64,000 nt of DNA. Source: Prionace glauca. Lineage: Eukaryota; Chordata; Chondrichthyes; Carcharhiniformes; Carcharhinidae. Within the stretch, counting starts at the first letter, position 1; every line of letters starts with the position of its first letter. Under the pieces are notes generated by a model that worked only from the letters and a program-made list of their open reading frames with translations, was not told where the DNA came from and made no database searches. Positions 20,791 to 33,139 of the stretch are shown one piece after another. Location of the stretch: the NCBI GenBank assembly GCA_037974335.1, contig CM075760.1, positions 34,171,609 through 34,235,608 of the forward strand, given 5' to 3'. Made by a program: the position numbers and the translations under genes.

Positions 20791-23505
20791 ATAACATCAT
20801 TTCCCTCCTTAATTATTTGTCTGCTTATTTATTTAAAGTAATCTATTTTCTAATAACTCCATTTGAAGAAATGAACTTTCATTTAGCAAATTCCCTTCAA
20901 TTGTCCCAGTGATAACCTTCAGTCCATTTCCACCTTCCATAGGAAATACTGCAATTATTTATTGGCAACCATTCTGTTTTGTGCTCTTGTTTGCAAAATG
21001 ATTTCAGACTCACTATTTTGTTCCCAGCGTTGACTTATCTGTCTTCAGAGATCAGTTGACAAATGAATAACTCACATGTCAAATAGCGAGGAGATTACTG
21101 GAAAATTATCTCACTGAAATTCCTGATATAAGGCACGAATATGTACTGATTTGTGGAAATGATGCCGAAAATGAACCTGGGCATACAGCGGACAGAAGAT
21201 AATTGCACCTGTATTTCTCAGACTTTTTATTCCTATTGATACAAAGGATTGAAACATCTGCTGCTCTCCAGAGAAGGAGCAATATTTCTCTGTAATCGTT
21301 ATCTTCACCAATTCTATGGTAACCATCCTAAATATTTACTACTGTCTCTCGTTTGTACAATCTCGGTAATACGATGAATCAGGATCAGGTCTTTCATAAG
21401 GATCTCCAGATCTTGTGTAATATAAACAGTGATATCGCCCGGTGATCATGGACTGCAGTGGTTCAAGACTGCAGCTCATCACCACTTTGTGAGGGCAATT
21501 AGAGAAGGACAACAGATGCCAGTGGCCTGGAGAGTCATGTAAACCAATGCATGGGATATAGAGAATAAGAGAGACAGAACATGATGTAACATTTAGGTAA
21601 ACGAGTTTTGTGCGTGTCCTCATTCCAGAAAAAGTAATTTATCCAACAATAACCGGTAAATGTCAAATGTAACAAAATCAGATATAGGTTCTAATTCACA
21701 ACCGATTGGCTAACGGTTTCCAAAAACGATCGTAGAGAATTAAAACATTATAATTTGAATGACCGGCTCCTGTGTATCACTAATAGAGACAGCTGGGCCC
21801 AGAGTCAGACTGGGACCCGATCTAAGGAAGCAATCATTTCTCGGTCCTTAACGCAGGTTTCTTTGTCAGGACGAGTGACGCCGCGATTTGTGTGGCAAAC
21901 ACGGATTGGAAACCCGATGACGAACGCAGGAGTGACTGACTCCACCTGACTAAGAGCTGGTATTCCCAAGGAGCTCCATAAATTTCTGTTATCCGAGGTA
22001 ACAATGGAGGAATCTGTCAAAGGAACAGGAAATAATCTGTGCGTTCTCATTCTTACAAACAGAATTAGGACACGTGATGACTGAAACGACTAAATATGAA
22101 AACCTCATCCGAGGAAAAAAAAGAACAGTGCAATAAATGTTAAGTTTAATTGTGCTTTTCCTAACGAGTTCGATCCAATGCTAATTTGTTTAAAGTGATA
22201 GCTTGTAAATAGAATTGAATTTCGGAATCGTTTCTAGCAATTACACACACGCATACACACGCACGCACACGAACTCATTTGCTGTCAGAAGATAAGACTA
22301 GCACAAGACGACAGCTGTATAAATATTGCATTTTATTCAGACTTAATGAAGGACAGGGAGAGATACAAAAAGGACGCTAGGACAATGATATAGACGAACC
22401 ATTAAACTGGTTCCAGTCTCGAAAATCCTTCAAATTTTAATCCCATGGAGGGTATATCTAATTTATTTTTCAAAGCTACTGTGAAATCTGATTCGATCAC
22501 ACTCTCAAGCTGTTCATTCCATTCATAACAACGCTTGTGCAAAAGTAAACACTTATATTTCTGTCTCTCTGTTCGATAAAATAAATTTGCGCCCACTGCT
22601 TGCTGGCTGTCCTTCCAGTTGAAATATTCTCTCTTCAATTAACCCACTCGCAACTTCATGATTATGAACACTAATGAAAGTGTTCAAAAGACTGGCAAGG
22701 AGATAGAGAGAGACACCGGAAGAGTTCGGAGAAAGAAAAACGGGGTGCTGACAGATAAAAGCTGAGGAGCAAAAAATAAATAGCAGATGGAGAGAAAATG
22801 ATCAAGAAATGCAAAATAACAGCTATCATTCTCTTCCCTCGCGGAACCCGGGGGAACTTAGTGACGAATCCACTGACCATCCATTTATGTCCGGGAATGG
22901 AAACTCTAGGCTGAACACACAAGGGTCTTCTGTAAATGTCACCACAATGTGATCTGTGTGACTCTGCCTGACTCTGTGGACAGATATGGGCCGCATTGAC
23001 AGATGTTCTCACCACATTGTGGTCCATGGATTTATTTTTTGCTCAGAAGCGAGATATGCGGTTTGGAACCGGCAGCAAGAAACAGGAAGTTGTGTTACCT
23101 GAGAATCAAACAACCGGCGTCAGTTTGCTGTTATCACCGTGAACAGTCTTCCTGCCTGTGAGGGTGAACTCACTCTGACAGCATCAAAACCAACCACACA
23201 GATTGCTGCCAGTCTCAGCATTCACCGCTATTCCCATTTTAATGAATCAAGAAAATAATCGTATTTGGGGTTTAAATAGATTAATTGAAGCGAAGATGGA
23301 CTGAAGATTATCACTAAGAGAAAAGAGGGAAAATTAAAGCAATATATTTTTTTCCGCCGTATTCCAAATAAGAAAGTTTAAGTGTGTTAGGCATTGTGTG
23401 AGAGAAATCGAGGAGAAAGGTTAAGTGAGTGAAGTGGTTTGGTTCTGGCACTGAATTTTCCTCTGATGAGATTTTTATTTTATGAGGTTCAAAGCTTCTT
23501 AAAAT
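20791..23505. other. Long stretch with no recognised gene
   Basis: No V landmark pair (C23, W41, C104) occurs in any frame that I can read. A short CA-rich microsatellite lies at about 22241-22270 and a purine-rich patch at 22680-22800. The minus-strand frame at 21339-21623 contains YHC followed by Tyr residues, but no other Ig motif. Confidence 0.4.
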
Positions 23506-24170
23506 GCCACGAACTGATGCCGAAAACAGACAAGAAGGCCGAAAGAATGCTGGTCTTCATATCTAAAGGCAGTATAGGGATGCAGATGTCGTGCTGCAAT
23601 TGTGCAAAATCGTTGTTAGACCCCAATTGCAGTACTGTGAGCAGATATGGGCAATACACTTTGGAAAGGTGTTGACCCTGGATGGAGTTCAACGCAGATT
23701 TAAAATAATTAGACCTGGCCTTAAGGGGTTAGGCGGCGAGGAGAAATTAGACAAATTAAGACTTTTTTTCTCGAATTCAGAAGTTTGAAGGGTGCTCTGC
23801 CAGAAATCATCAAAATATTTACAGGGAAGGGCAGGGTGAATAAGGATAAAATGCTTCCAACAGTTGAAGGCTCGAGAATAAAGGGCAGTATATTTTTTAA
23901 AAAAGAATAGGGCCAAGCCGTACAGGACAGTTGATAGAAAGCATTTCTACACACAGAGAGTGGCGGACGTTTGGAACTCTCTTCCTGAAACGGCGGTGGG
24001 TGCTGGTTCAATTGTTAAATTTAAGTCTGAAATAGCATCAATGGGTATGGGCCGTGGTAGGTACATGGAGTTTGGTTACAGATCAGTCAAGATCCTACTG
24101 AATGGCGGGGTGAGTCCGAGGAGCTGAATAGCCTACTCCTGTTTCCATGTTGCCACGTCAGCCTCAGAGC
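23506..24170 (+). mobile_element. CR1-type LINE 3' fragment, decayed
   Basis: Pieces of ORF2 C-terminus: VRPQLQYCEQIWAIHF, VQRRFKIIRPGLKGLGGEEK, then the 'ttctacacacagagagtggc' and 'ggaactctcttcctgaaac' equivalents of FFTQRV/WNSLP, with several frame changes. It ends with 'gaatagcctactcctgtttc'. A divergent CR1 subfamily. Confidence 0.7.
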
Positions 24171-24402
24171 AAAATGCCTCAATTCATGGCATTTTGTATT
24201 TTCGTTCATTTTTGTTCGAAGGAGGAATGTTGACCAAGGCGCTGTTGGAAACATTGGAACCTTTAACTCCAGCTCGGCAATCATGGCGTTGAGGAAAGTT
24301 TATTTCTTCATCATTCCATCTGAAAGATAATTGGGGTCATTATCTCTGAAGGCTCCCAGGAAGACAGGGTGGAGGGTTAAGTTGAAGGATAATGTGTGTA
24401 TG

Positions 24403-24404
<2 letters not shown>

Positions 24405-24469
<65 letters not shown>
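24405..24469 (+). repeat. (TG)n microsatellite
   Basis: About 65 bases of uninterrupted TG dinucleotide repeat. It creates long His/Thr and Cys/Val frames that are not genes. Confidence 0.97.
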
Positions 24470-24470
<1 letters not shown>

Positions 24471-25179
24471 TTGTGCTTTGTTGCAGAATGTCACATTGTG
24501 TACAAATCAATTTTATAATGACAACAGGCGTCCTTCCATTTACAATAAAAGTTAGACAAACAGCAACCATGCAAATTTCAGAAAGGTTTCTTTTTCATAG
24601 GTCACCTTTGTTGATGACTGAAGAGGATAATTTTTGGGAGGTTGATTCTACTACAAGTGTTGCATACGAAGCTACAAATTGTGGTTGCAAGTTGTCATCT
24701 TCTGTGTCATGAATGAGACAGGATTTTTGGTGGAGAGCAAATTTCGCCCGAATCATCCCCTGCTCTGCTGCAAGTGTCAGTGAGATTCGTGAAAGTAGGT
24801 AAAAATACGCACTTATGGAATTTGGGAGGGATGTTTACTTGAGTAAATATTCCAACACAAACATAACACGGTGCTTCAGGGCAATCCCGGTCTTCAAGCA
24901 GATGGCAGTTTTAAAATGTGACATGGGCAAAGGCCTTACCCGTGATGCTATGTTGGAGATTTTTCTGCAGTTGTCCTCTGCCAGCTTTGTTTTCAGATGG
25001 TGTGATGTTTTTGAATCATGGATCTCCTGTGGAACGGAGCCTATCTCTCAGCAGAGAAAGAAAAAGTTATAAAGGTTCAAAAAGTTGGCATTTATTTTCA
25101 CCAGTTACCATCCAGTCACAAATTTGCACAATTTTGTTCATCAATTATCATCCATTCATTAACATTAATATATTTATGT
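24470..25179. other. No recognised feature
   Basis: Overlapping short open frames without domain landmarks; no repeat assigned. Confidence 0.35.
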
Positions 25180-25880
25180 TTTAATTTTCGGGATGTGGGC
25201 TTTGCTGGCGAGGTCAACATTTGGTGCCTACCCCTAATTGCTCTTCGTAAGCTGGTGGTGAGCAGCCTTCTTGAATTGCCGCAGAACCTGTGTTGTAGAT
25301 ATGTACACAAAGCTGTTACAGAGAGAGGTCCATGATTTTGACCCAGTAACGTTAAAGGAAGGGCGATATACTTCCAAGTCAGATATAGGACTGACTTGGA
25401 AGGGAATTTATAGGTGATATTCCCAGGTAACTATTACTCCTGTCCTTCCAGGTGGTAACTTCATGTGGTTGGAAATGCTGCCCAAGGAGTCTTGGTGAGT
25501 TTCTGAAGTGAAACTTGTAGATGGTTCATAATGTTGTTGTTGTTTGTCGGTGGTGGATGGAATGAGAATTTGCAAAAGCTATGCTAGTCAGGCCAGCTGC
25601 TTTGTCCTGAATGGTATAAAGCTTCTTAAATGTTGTTTGAGCTGCACTCATTCAAGCAAGTGGGGGGAATCCTATTGCACTGCTGATTTGTGCCTTGTAG
25701 ATGGTGACAGGTTTGAGGAGTCAGGCAGTGGATTATTTACACTCTGCTGACCGGATAGTCCGTTCGGAGCATTTATATACTAAATTAATACAACAATGTT
25801 TATATTGTGTGGTTCAGTATCGTAATATCATTGAATGACAAGGGGCAATGGGTAGGTTTTCCCTTTTTGAAGATCTGGTG
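25180..25880 (-). mobile_element. Non-LTR LINE fragment, clade not assigned, antisense
   Basis: Reading on the minus strand, a stretch encodes FKKLYTIQDKAAGL, typical of the C-terminal part of non-LTR reverse transcriptases. Smaller pieces of the same family lie at 5500-5825 and 14090-14220. The frame is repeatedly broken. Confidence 0.6.
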
Positions 25881-26789
25881 CCAACATTACCATTAATCTT
25901 CAATTCACAAAAATAAATTAAAATTTCACCAATTATTGTCAGTATTTTATTTGATACAAATATAATGGCAATTTATTTAATATAATTTGAGATTCAAATG
26001 TACTGAGATCACATTGACCTTCCTGTCACCAAAGAATCAAATCTGCCCCAGAATTCAGCGGGAAATGGAATTAAATCAAAGCAAATAGTAGCAGTTACCC
26101 AGCAGCCTCTGCGCTTTATCGCCTTATCATCACACAGAAGCTCCTGATACATAACTGGCGTTATGTATCATTTTTATAATGACTGTAGAACTGAAAATAT
26201 CTGCATCTAATGTGAATTCCCAGAAGCTTAAAATCCCGATTCATTTTATACAGTTCAAGCAAGTAATTGAAAACTTCAAGCTGTCCAGTCAGTTTCACAG
26301 TATTTTAGTTGCCACATTGCTTATTGTTTAGCCTGTTATCTTCACTAATTTGGGTGATGATCTGTTGGGTGATTTTGTAGCACTAGAAAGGCCACATGTT
26401 CCAAATATTACAATCCTCCCTCATCAACCTAAGCATGTTCCCTCTTGCCATCTTGGATTTGAAGAATTACCATCAGCCTGGGGGGAAATCAGACTAATCT
26501 TTGTGAGGCTCAGTTCATTTGTTCCCCATATGCCGGGGATGGAATTCACCAAGAAAATCTAGAAGGACTAAAGGTTGTAGACTGACTGTAATGGACAAGC
26601 TTTGATTTTTGAAATAGTGAGACACAAATATGTGTATGTAGAACAATAAATTTCAGGACCAGCTGTCGTCGCATTCATCAATCCATTCAATGATTCCTCA
26701 AAGAAAGCATTCAGATATCCAACTATTATTCATCCGTGCATCAACACAAGAAATTCTTTATATTTTGCATAGATGATGGCGCAATATTA
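25881..26789. other. No recognised feature
   Basis: AT-rich; no V landmarks or assignable repeat. Confidence 0.4.
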
Positions 26790-27060
26790 TTTCCAGTGGA
26801 CCGGCAATCTAGAAATCCAGGCCAGTGATGTGGCAACAAGAGATTAAATCCGACCATGGCAGCTGATGGAATTTGAATTCAATCAAAAAATCTTGATTCA
26901 TACTGACAGCGACCAGGTAAACTTCTCTGATTCCTCATTCAAGGAAATCTGCCATCCCTGTTTGGTCTCACCAAGATGTGACTCCAGACAGACAGCAGTA
27001 TACATAACTGGGCAATGCCTTCTGAGATGCCCTAGCACATTAATCAGTTCAAAATATCTT
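26790..27060 (+). repeat. Unclassified interspersed repeat
   Basis: 'gaaatccaggccagtgatgt', 'gctgatggaatttgaattca' and 'tgactccagacagacagcag' link it to the family at 2597-2850. Here the 5' portion is better preserved. Confidence 0.55.
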
Positions 27061-28410
27061 CGGCACATGAAACAAACGTTGCTCGTTTCAGAGACCTTCG
27101 CATCCCATGGAAGAATAAAGTGAAATAAAACACAAATATACATGTTTATGTCATATAAAATATATCACCTCTCTGAATCAACTCTCACAATCTGCCTGTA
27201 TTTATTTCTATCTGTCTATCACAGTGTTTTGTTGTGTTGGAGGGATCATCATTGTTGCTAACAAGGTGCCAGAGAAGCTGGATAGCTTTCTTTTCCTAAG
27301 AATTGAGAAGCATTCATATAGGTTTACAAGTTAAAAAAAATAAGTAAGTTGCCTCCAGTACTGTTGCTGGGCAGATTTGATTATAAATAAACCCCATTGA
27401 CAATGCTAAGAGTTTGAAGTTGGCTTGCAGCCAAGTGCTCAGTACTGAGGAAACAGACCTTTGAGTTTCTGAACAAACACACTCAGATGTTTTCAGTAAA
27501 CATCTTTGGGTAGTTGGCAGCAGGTTGGACTGCTGCCAAATACTGCATGGGACAAGTTAACGCTAATATGTAAGGATAAAATAGGACTTAGCCAGTTATA
27601 CAATAGATGTTTGATTCCCACAAGAAAGTTTTAAATGGCATTCATTCCAAGCAAATATTTTAAGTGAATGCACTGTTCATTATGTGATTAAACAGTATCC
27701 GAAACTTGTAAATTGGCTAGATGCTATTTCATTTGTGTAACTTCAATTTAAATGTCCTTCCAACAATTAAAGCCAGTTTGTGAGCAATTTCATGAATGCA
27801 CGAAAGACATGTTGATATCCTCAATCCCACAGTCCAATAGGATCAGTGTAATGGCCCAAAAGTGAGAATATTTAAAACTAAAAGAAAGTCATATAACTGC
27901 CTTGAACAGCGCGGATTCCTGGAATATTCTCAGTGTTCTGCCCCGCAGTAAAAAGGCAAAGTCTCTTGCACTTGAGTAGTACCATGTTCTGTTGTGCAGC
28001 ATGATCTGATTTCGATTATTAAACAGTACCTCTCAGAGCTGCCAATCTATGAAGAAATGACCAGTTCATAACCTGGTTCAGTGGAAGATTAAGTATTTAT
28101 TCTGGTGATACTGTGCAATATGACGCAAAGTCCTGATGTTCTGTGCTCCCAGTACCAGTGAATGTTCGATGGCCGGTGGCCAATAAAATGAGCTGCAATG
28201 ATCTGGATGTTGACGGAGAACTTTCCTGAACTCTGTGTTCATTCTGATTCATTAAATTCTCCGTCAAAAGCCGATTTCAATTTTGTATTTCTCTGTCAAC
28301 TCAATTAATTATCAGCCAACGAAGCTTCTTTTACCGTTAATTTTCACAGGGTTAAGGAGCATTTGGAGAAATATAAAGTGTAACATTGTATCATAGATTT
28401 TCTTTTATGA
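27061..28410. other. No recognised feature
   Basis: No gene-like frame or nameable repeat on either strand. Confidence 0.4.
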
Positions 28411-28419
28411 ATTAATTCG

Positions 28420-28715
28420 TGGGAGGCACAGTGCCATAGTTCTTTGCACTTTTACCAGGGACCCGGGTTCAATTACCGGTTTGGGTCTGTGTGAAGTCAC
28501 TGTCTCTGTGCAGTATGCACATACTCCAACTGTCTGCCTATTTACTCATACGGCCCAAGGATGTGCTGCTTAGGCTGATTGGCGATGATGAATTGTCCCA
28601 TAGTGTCAAAGGAATTCGCAGACAATATACATGGGGTGATGGGTATTGGTGGAATGGTGTCGGTGCGGGCCCGTTAGGTAAAATGGCCTCCTTCTGCATG
28701 TAGAGATTCTACGGA
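28420..28715 (+). mobile_element. V-SINE, decayed, near full length
   Basis: The tRNA-like head ('gggacccgggttcaattacc') is followed by a degraded core ('cagtatgcacatactccaac') and the 3' half ending 'cctccttctgcatgtagaga'. Confidence 0.75.
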
Positions 28716-28724
28716 CATGGGTAC

Positions 28725-28835
28725 TGCTAGATGTTCAGCATTTATTGCCCACCCTTTGTCCGAGGGCAGTTGAGAGCCAACTACATTGCTGTGGCTCTGG
28801 AATTACATGTCGGCCAGACCAAGTAAGGACAGCGC
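28725..28835 (-). repeat. Unclassified interspersed repeat, reverse copy
   Basis: 'agcatttattgcccaccctt', 'ggcagttgagagccaactac' and 'ggccagaccaagtaaggaca' are the complement of the family at 2597-2850. Confidence 0.6.
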
Positions 28836-28869
28836 TGGATGGCCTGCTTCTGCTCCTATTGCTTATGTT

Positions 28870-29110
28870 CTTATGTTCTTGTACGGTGAAAATTATTGTT
28901 TCTTGCGCGCCATACAGAGAGAGCAGACCGTACATAGAGAAGGAAATTAGAGAGTGCAGAGAGGACAGCGTTGCAGTCAAAGCTAGGGTGTAGAGAAAGT
29001 TCAACTTAACGCGAGGTAGATCCATTCAAAAGTCTGATTTCAGCAGAAAGAAAGCTGTTTTTTAATCGGTTTGTACTTGTTTTCATCCTTTTATATCTTG
29101 TTCCCAATAT
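28870..29110 (-). mobile_element. L2-clade LINE 3' end, antisense
   Basis: 'cgcgccatacagagagagca', 'attagagagtgcagagagga' and 'gtagatccattcaaaagtct' match the 3' region of the L2 LINE at 9060-9240. It joins a short CR1-tail-like piece at 28840-28880. Confidence 0.7.
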
Positions 29111-29424
29111 AAAAAGGTGAGAGAGTGTGTTTGGGGCATGTGATGTTTTATTTTCATTATTTCTTTTAATGCATTTTTACAAGTATCGAATCGGAGGTTT
29201 TGTTGACTCAGCCACGGGCACAAACCGGGCGTCCCTGAGGCTCCCTGAGACTGAACTGTAAAGACAACGCGTTGAATACTGGCAGCAACTGGATGGCCTG
29301 TGTCCCACAGGTCCCTGAACAGTGTTTGTAGTGTTACTTTCAGTACGAAAGTCTTGGATCAACCTACAATTTCTCTGCCCCAGGGAGTCAGAATCTATTT
29401 ACTCCACCCAAATAAACCTCAAAC

Positions 29425-29655
29425 AAAGTAAACAGAAAATGCTAGAAAATCTCAGCAAGCCTGGCAGCATCTGTAAGGAAAGAGAAGAGCTGTCTTTTCG
29501 AGTCCACACGACCCTTTGTCAAAGCTTCGTCAAAAGTTCATCTAGCCTCGAAACGTCAGATCTTTTCACTCTTCGCTGATGTTGCGAGGCCTGTTGAGAT
29601 TTTCCAGAATTTTCTCCTTTGGTTTCAATTCCAGAATCCGCAGAATTGCTTTTGT
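29425..29655. repeat. Unclassified repeat (same family as 18385-18600)
   Basis: Shared strings include 'ggcagcatctgtaaggaaag', 'gaaacgtcagatcttttcac', 'gttgagattttccagaattt' and 'agaatccgcagaattgcttt'. A partial further copy is visible at 29930-30060. Confidence 0.6.
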
Positions 29656-30399
29656 ACCTCAAACGATATTTTCTCTTTGGAAATAACTGAACACTGAAGA
29701 TTCCCAACTTTCTCCTGTCTGTCCTACAAAGACCCCAGTTCCACTGTGATGAAAATGACTCTTAGCCATCACTGAAATTGCCGAACAAGCTATCCACCTG
29801 TATCAAAGCTGCTGTAGAAAGTCAAACAACAAAATGATCCAGAGGGCAAGTTCAACAATGTGGTTCACAATCCCCTTCTCAGTATGGACAATTAATGTTG
29901 ATTTTGACAGTGATGCTCACATCTAAACGATCAATAAAAACAGAGTAAAATGCTGCAGATTCTGGAAATCTAAAACTAAAACAACAAAAATGCTACTCAG
30001 CAGCTCAATGGGCATCAGCAGAGAGAGAACCTGATTCTCATTTAAGATCGATGCCAGGATGCAAAATCTTCTGATATAATTATGAAGAGCTAGGCTGTTC
30101 TGCCAAATATCCTACCCAAATCCTCATTCTTAAAATAAAATCGTAAATTTACTGGCCATTTACCACATCGCGGTTTGTAGGAGTTTGTTGTACGCAAATT
30201 ATCTGGTATATTTCTAACATTATCGCAGTAACTAAATTCAACAAAGGTACATCAATGAGCTTTAAGAACTTTCGGATGACATGATGTCGGGTAAAGTGTT
30301 CTATAAATGCAAGTTCCACCAAAATGATATTTGTAATTCTTTGAAAGCTCTGAGATTAATGGGTATATAACGATTCTTCTGCCTGATCATAGCAGCATC

Positions 30400-30850
30400 A
30401 AATAATAGAATCTCTACAGTTCAAAAGGAGGCCATTTGGTCCAACAAGTCTGCAGCGGTTCTCCGACAGAGCATCCTGCCTGGGCCCAGCCTTCACCCTA
30501 TCACGATAACGACGCATATTCACAGGCTAATCCCCTGAACCTACACATCTTTGGACATTAACAGGAAATTTAGAATAGACAATCCACCTTGGGCCTGGGA
30601 AGGATGCTTTGCTGGATAGCTGGTGCAGATCTAATGAACCGAATGGTCTCCTTCTGCACTGTAGTGATTCGATGATCCTACGTTGCATTGGAGGATAAGG
30701 GACAAATTATCATAGCCAATCTACCTAACATTTACATCCTTGGACTGTGGAAGGAAACGGAGCACTCGGAGGAAACTCACACATGGATAGGGGTAGAATG
30801 TGAAAATCGCACACACTCACCCAAGGCTGGAATTGAATCCGTTTCCCTGT
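30400..30850. mobile_element. Cluster of V-SINE pieces in mixed orientation
   Basis: An antisense 3' part (30405-30590), a short sense 3' piece ('tctccttctgcactgtagtg', about 30590-30670) and an antisense core ('ggactgtggaaggaaacgga', about 30690-30850) lie side by side. Nested insertion or rearrangement of SINE copies is the likely cause. Confidence 0.6.
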
Positions 30851-30861
30851 CGCTTGTTTAT

Positions 30862-30911
30862 CTCTTAGTGATAACCACACTGGTTATCACCACACTGGTT
30901 ATCACTAAGAG
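30862..30911. repeat. Short perfect-stem inverted repeat
   Basis: CTCTTAGTGATAACCA at 30862-30877 is the exact reverse complement of TGGTTATCACTAAGAG at 30896-30911. A further 'actggttatcacc' repeat fills the loop. It could fold as a cruciform. No function is evident. Confidence 0.85.
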
Positions 30912-31124
30912 GTTCTTCCTTTGTGTGAATGCGATCACTATTTGTGACAGGAATACTTCAGATATCAGATTTGTCTTTTAAAATTTAACTTGTCTATTTA
31001 AACAGATGAAATCCTCTATCAAATTAACATTCAGTAGAATATCTATCTGTTCACAGATGGTTTATTACTTGTGACATCAGAACTTTCAGAACTAATTCTG
31101 AAATGAAATGTGTGATTTTTTTTT

Positions 31125-32525
31125 AGAACATAGAACATTACAGCACAAACAGGCCCTTCGGCCCTCGAGTTGCGCCGATCGCATCAACCCCACCAATCTA
31201 TAGACCTATCTATAACCCCCAATCCCATTAAACCCCATATACTCATCCAGAAGTCTTTTAAAAGACCCCAGCGAGTTCGCCTCCACCACCGACGACGGCA
31301 GCCGATTCCAATCACTCACCACCCTCTGAGTGAAAAACGTACCCCTAACATCACCTCTGTACTTCCCTCCCCGCACCTTAAATCTGTGTCCTCTCGTAGC
31401 GACCATTTCAACCCGGGGAAATAGCCTCTGAGAGTCCACCCTATCTATTCCTCTCAACATTTTATAAACTTCTATCAGGTCGCCTCTCAACCTTCGCCTC
31501 TCCAGGGAAAAGAGTCCCAGCTCCCTCAACCTATCTTCATAAGGCATGCCTCCCAGTCCAGGCAACATCCTTGTAAATCTCCTCTGCACCCTTTCAATAG
31601 CTTCTACGTCTTTCCTATAGTGAGGCGACCAGAACTGCGCACAGTACTCCAAATGAGGCCTGACGAGGGTCCTGTAAAGTTGCAGCATTACCTCCCGACT
31701 CCTAAACTCAGTCCCTCGATTAATGAAGGCCAGTGCACCATACGCCTTCTTGACCACCTCCTCCACCTGCGAGGCCGATTTAAGAGTCCTGTGAACCCGG
31801 ACCCCGAGATCCTTCTGCTCTTCAACGCTACTAAGACCCCTGCCCTTAATAGTGTACCCGTTCATCCCGTTGGTTCTGCCGAAATGGACTACTACACATT
31901 TATCCGCGTTGAAGTCCATCTGCCACTTCTCCGCCCATTCCTGCATCCTATCTATGTCCTGCTGCAACTTTTGACATCCTTCCAGACCATCCACAACACC
32001 GCCGACCTTCGTGTCATCAGCGAACTTGCTAACCCATCCCTCCACTTCCTCATCCAGGTCGTTTATGAAAATGACAAACAACAAGGGTCCCAGAACAGAT
32101 CCCTGGGGCACCCCACTGGTGACTGACCTCCATTCCGAAAAAGACCCATCCACAACCACTCTCTGCCTTCTGCAGGCAAGCCAGTTCTGGATCCACAAGG
32201 CCAAAGGCCCTTGGCTCCCATGCCCTCTCACCTTCTCAAGAAGTCTTGCATGGGGGACCTTGTCAAAAGCCTTGCTGAAGTCCATGTACACTACGTCCAC
32301 GGCACTTCCTTCGTCAATGTGTTCAGTCACATTATCGAAGAACTCAACTAGGCTCGTAAGGCACGACCTGCCCTTGACAAATCCATGCTGACTATTCCTG
32401 ATCATGTCAAACCTCTCCAAATGGTCGTAAATCTTGTCCCTCAGAAGCCTCTCCATCAGCTTACCAACCACTGAGGTCAGACTCACCGGGCGGTAATTTC
32501 CCGGGCTATCTCTGTTCCCTTTCTT
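31125..32525 (-). mobile_element. CR1 LINE, 5'-truncated with 426-codon open frame
   Basis: An uninterrupted minus-strand frame from SLTSVVGKLMERLLRDKIYD (32486) to the C-terminus at 31206. RT blocks appear in order: HGFVKGRSCLTSLVEFF, VDVVYMDFSKAFDKVPH, SGVPQGSVLGPLLFVIFIND, KFADDTKVGGVVD (catalytic DD), then WQMDFNADKCVVVHFG, VRPHLEYCAQFWSP, RRFTRMLPG and FFTQRVVSDWN. The sequence continues a little upstream as SPGNYRPV, then is truncated, so the endonuclease and first RT blocks are absent. The 3' end lies in 'agaacatagaacattacagc' next to a T-run. The intact frame over 1.28 kb suggests a recent insertion compared with the decayed copies nearby. Confidence 0.93.
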
Positions 32526-33139
32526 TAATTAAATATAACTGGTGGAATGAATGTTCAAAAAGTTTCGATTCATTTTGAACCAACTGTTAAAATTCTTAAA
32601 ATAAACCGCTATTTTGATCAACAAGTGACGGTTTATCTGGTTTTGCTGTCATGAACATTTCATTGTAAACAGTGAGGTATTTATGTAAATAAATACAAAA
32701 ATAGTAATTCCAAATTAGATGTTGACGGACAAAAACACAACAAATATTTCCCCCACGAACACAGCACAGAAATAGAGAAAACCATGCAAATCAATCAACG
32801 GATTCCAGTAATGATTGTTTTTCAACATTATTTATTCATCAGTTATGTGAGGAAAAACAATCATGATGATATCTATGTTCAGAATTAGGAAATATTCCCT
32901 CTGATCCCGAAATATAATGACATGGCAAATGTGTTCATGGAAATATCCCGTGTTTCATCTCTTTTCCTGTCTTTCTCTTGTCTGGTTCTGTGTTTTGTCT
33001 CTTCACGATGGTTCATCTTCTTCACTCCACAGCATAAATTCAATGTCTGCCTAATGTATTCTCTCAGCCAGAGTTATAGGCTTCTAAAATAACGTAATTC
33101 AATTAATTGGAATCCGTCAGTGAGATTTATTCTCAAAGA
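32526..33139. other. No recognised feature
   Basis: AT-rich and featureless as far as I can see. Confidence 0.4.

Noticed and set aside
21339-21623. Minus-strand frame with GRYHCLYYTRSGD as a V end
   Set aside because: No FR1/FR2 motifs in frame and no heptamer-nonamer pair at an allowed spacing.
24300-24712. Frames rich in His-Thr and Cys-Val
   Set aside because: Products of the (TG)n microsatellite.
31170-32391. Plus-strand frames of 84-168 codons across the CR1
   Set aside because: Shadows of the minus-strand RT frame.
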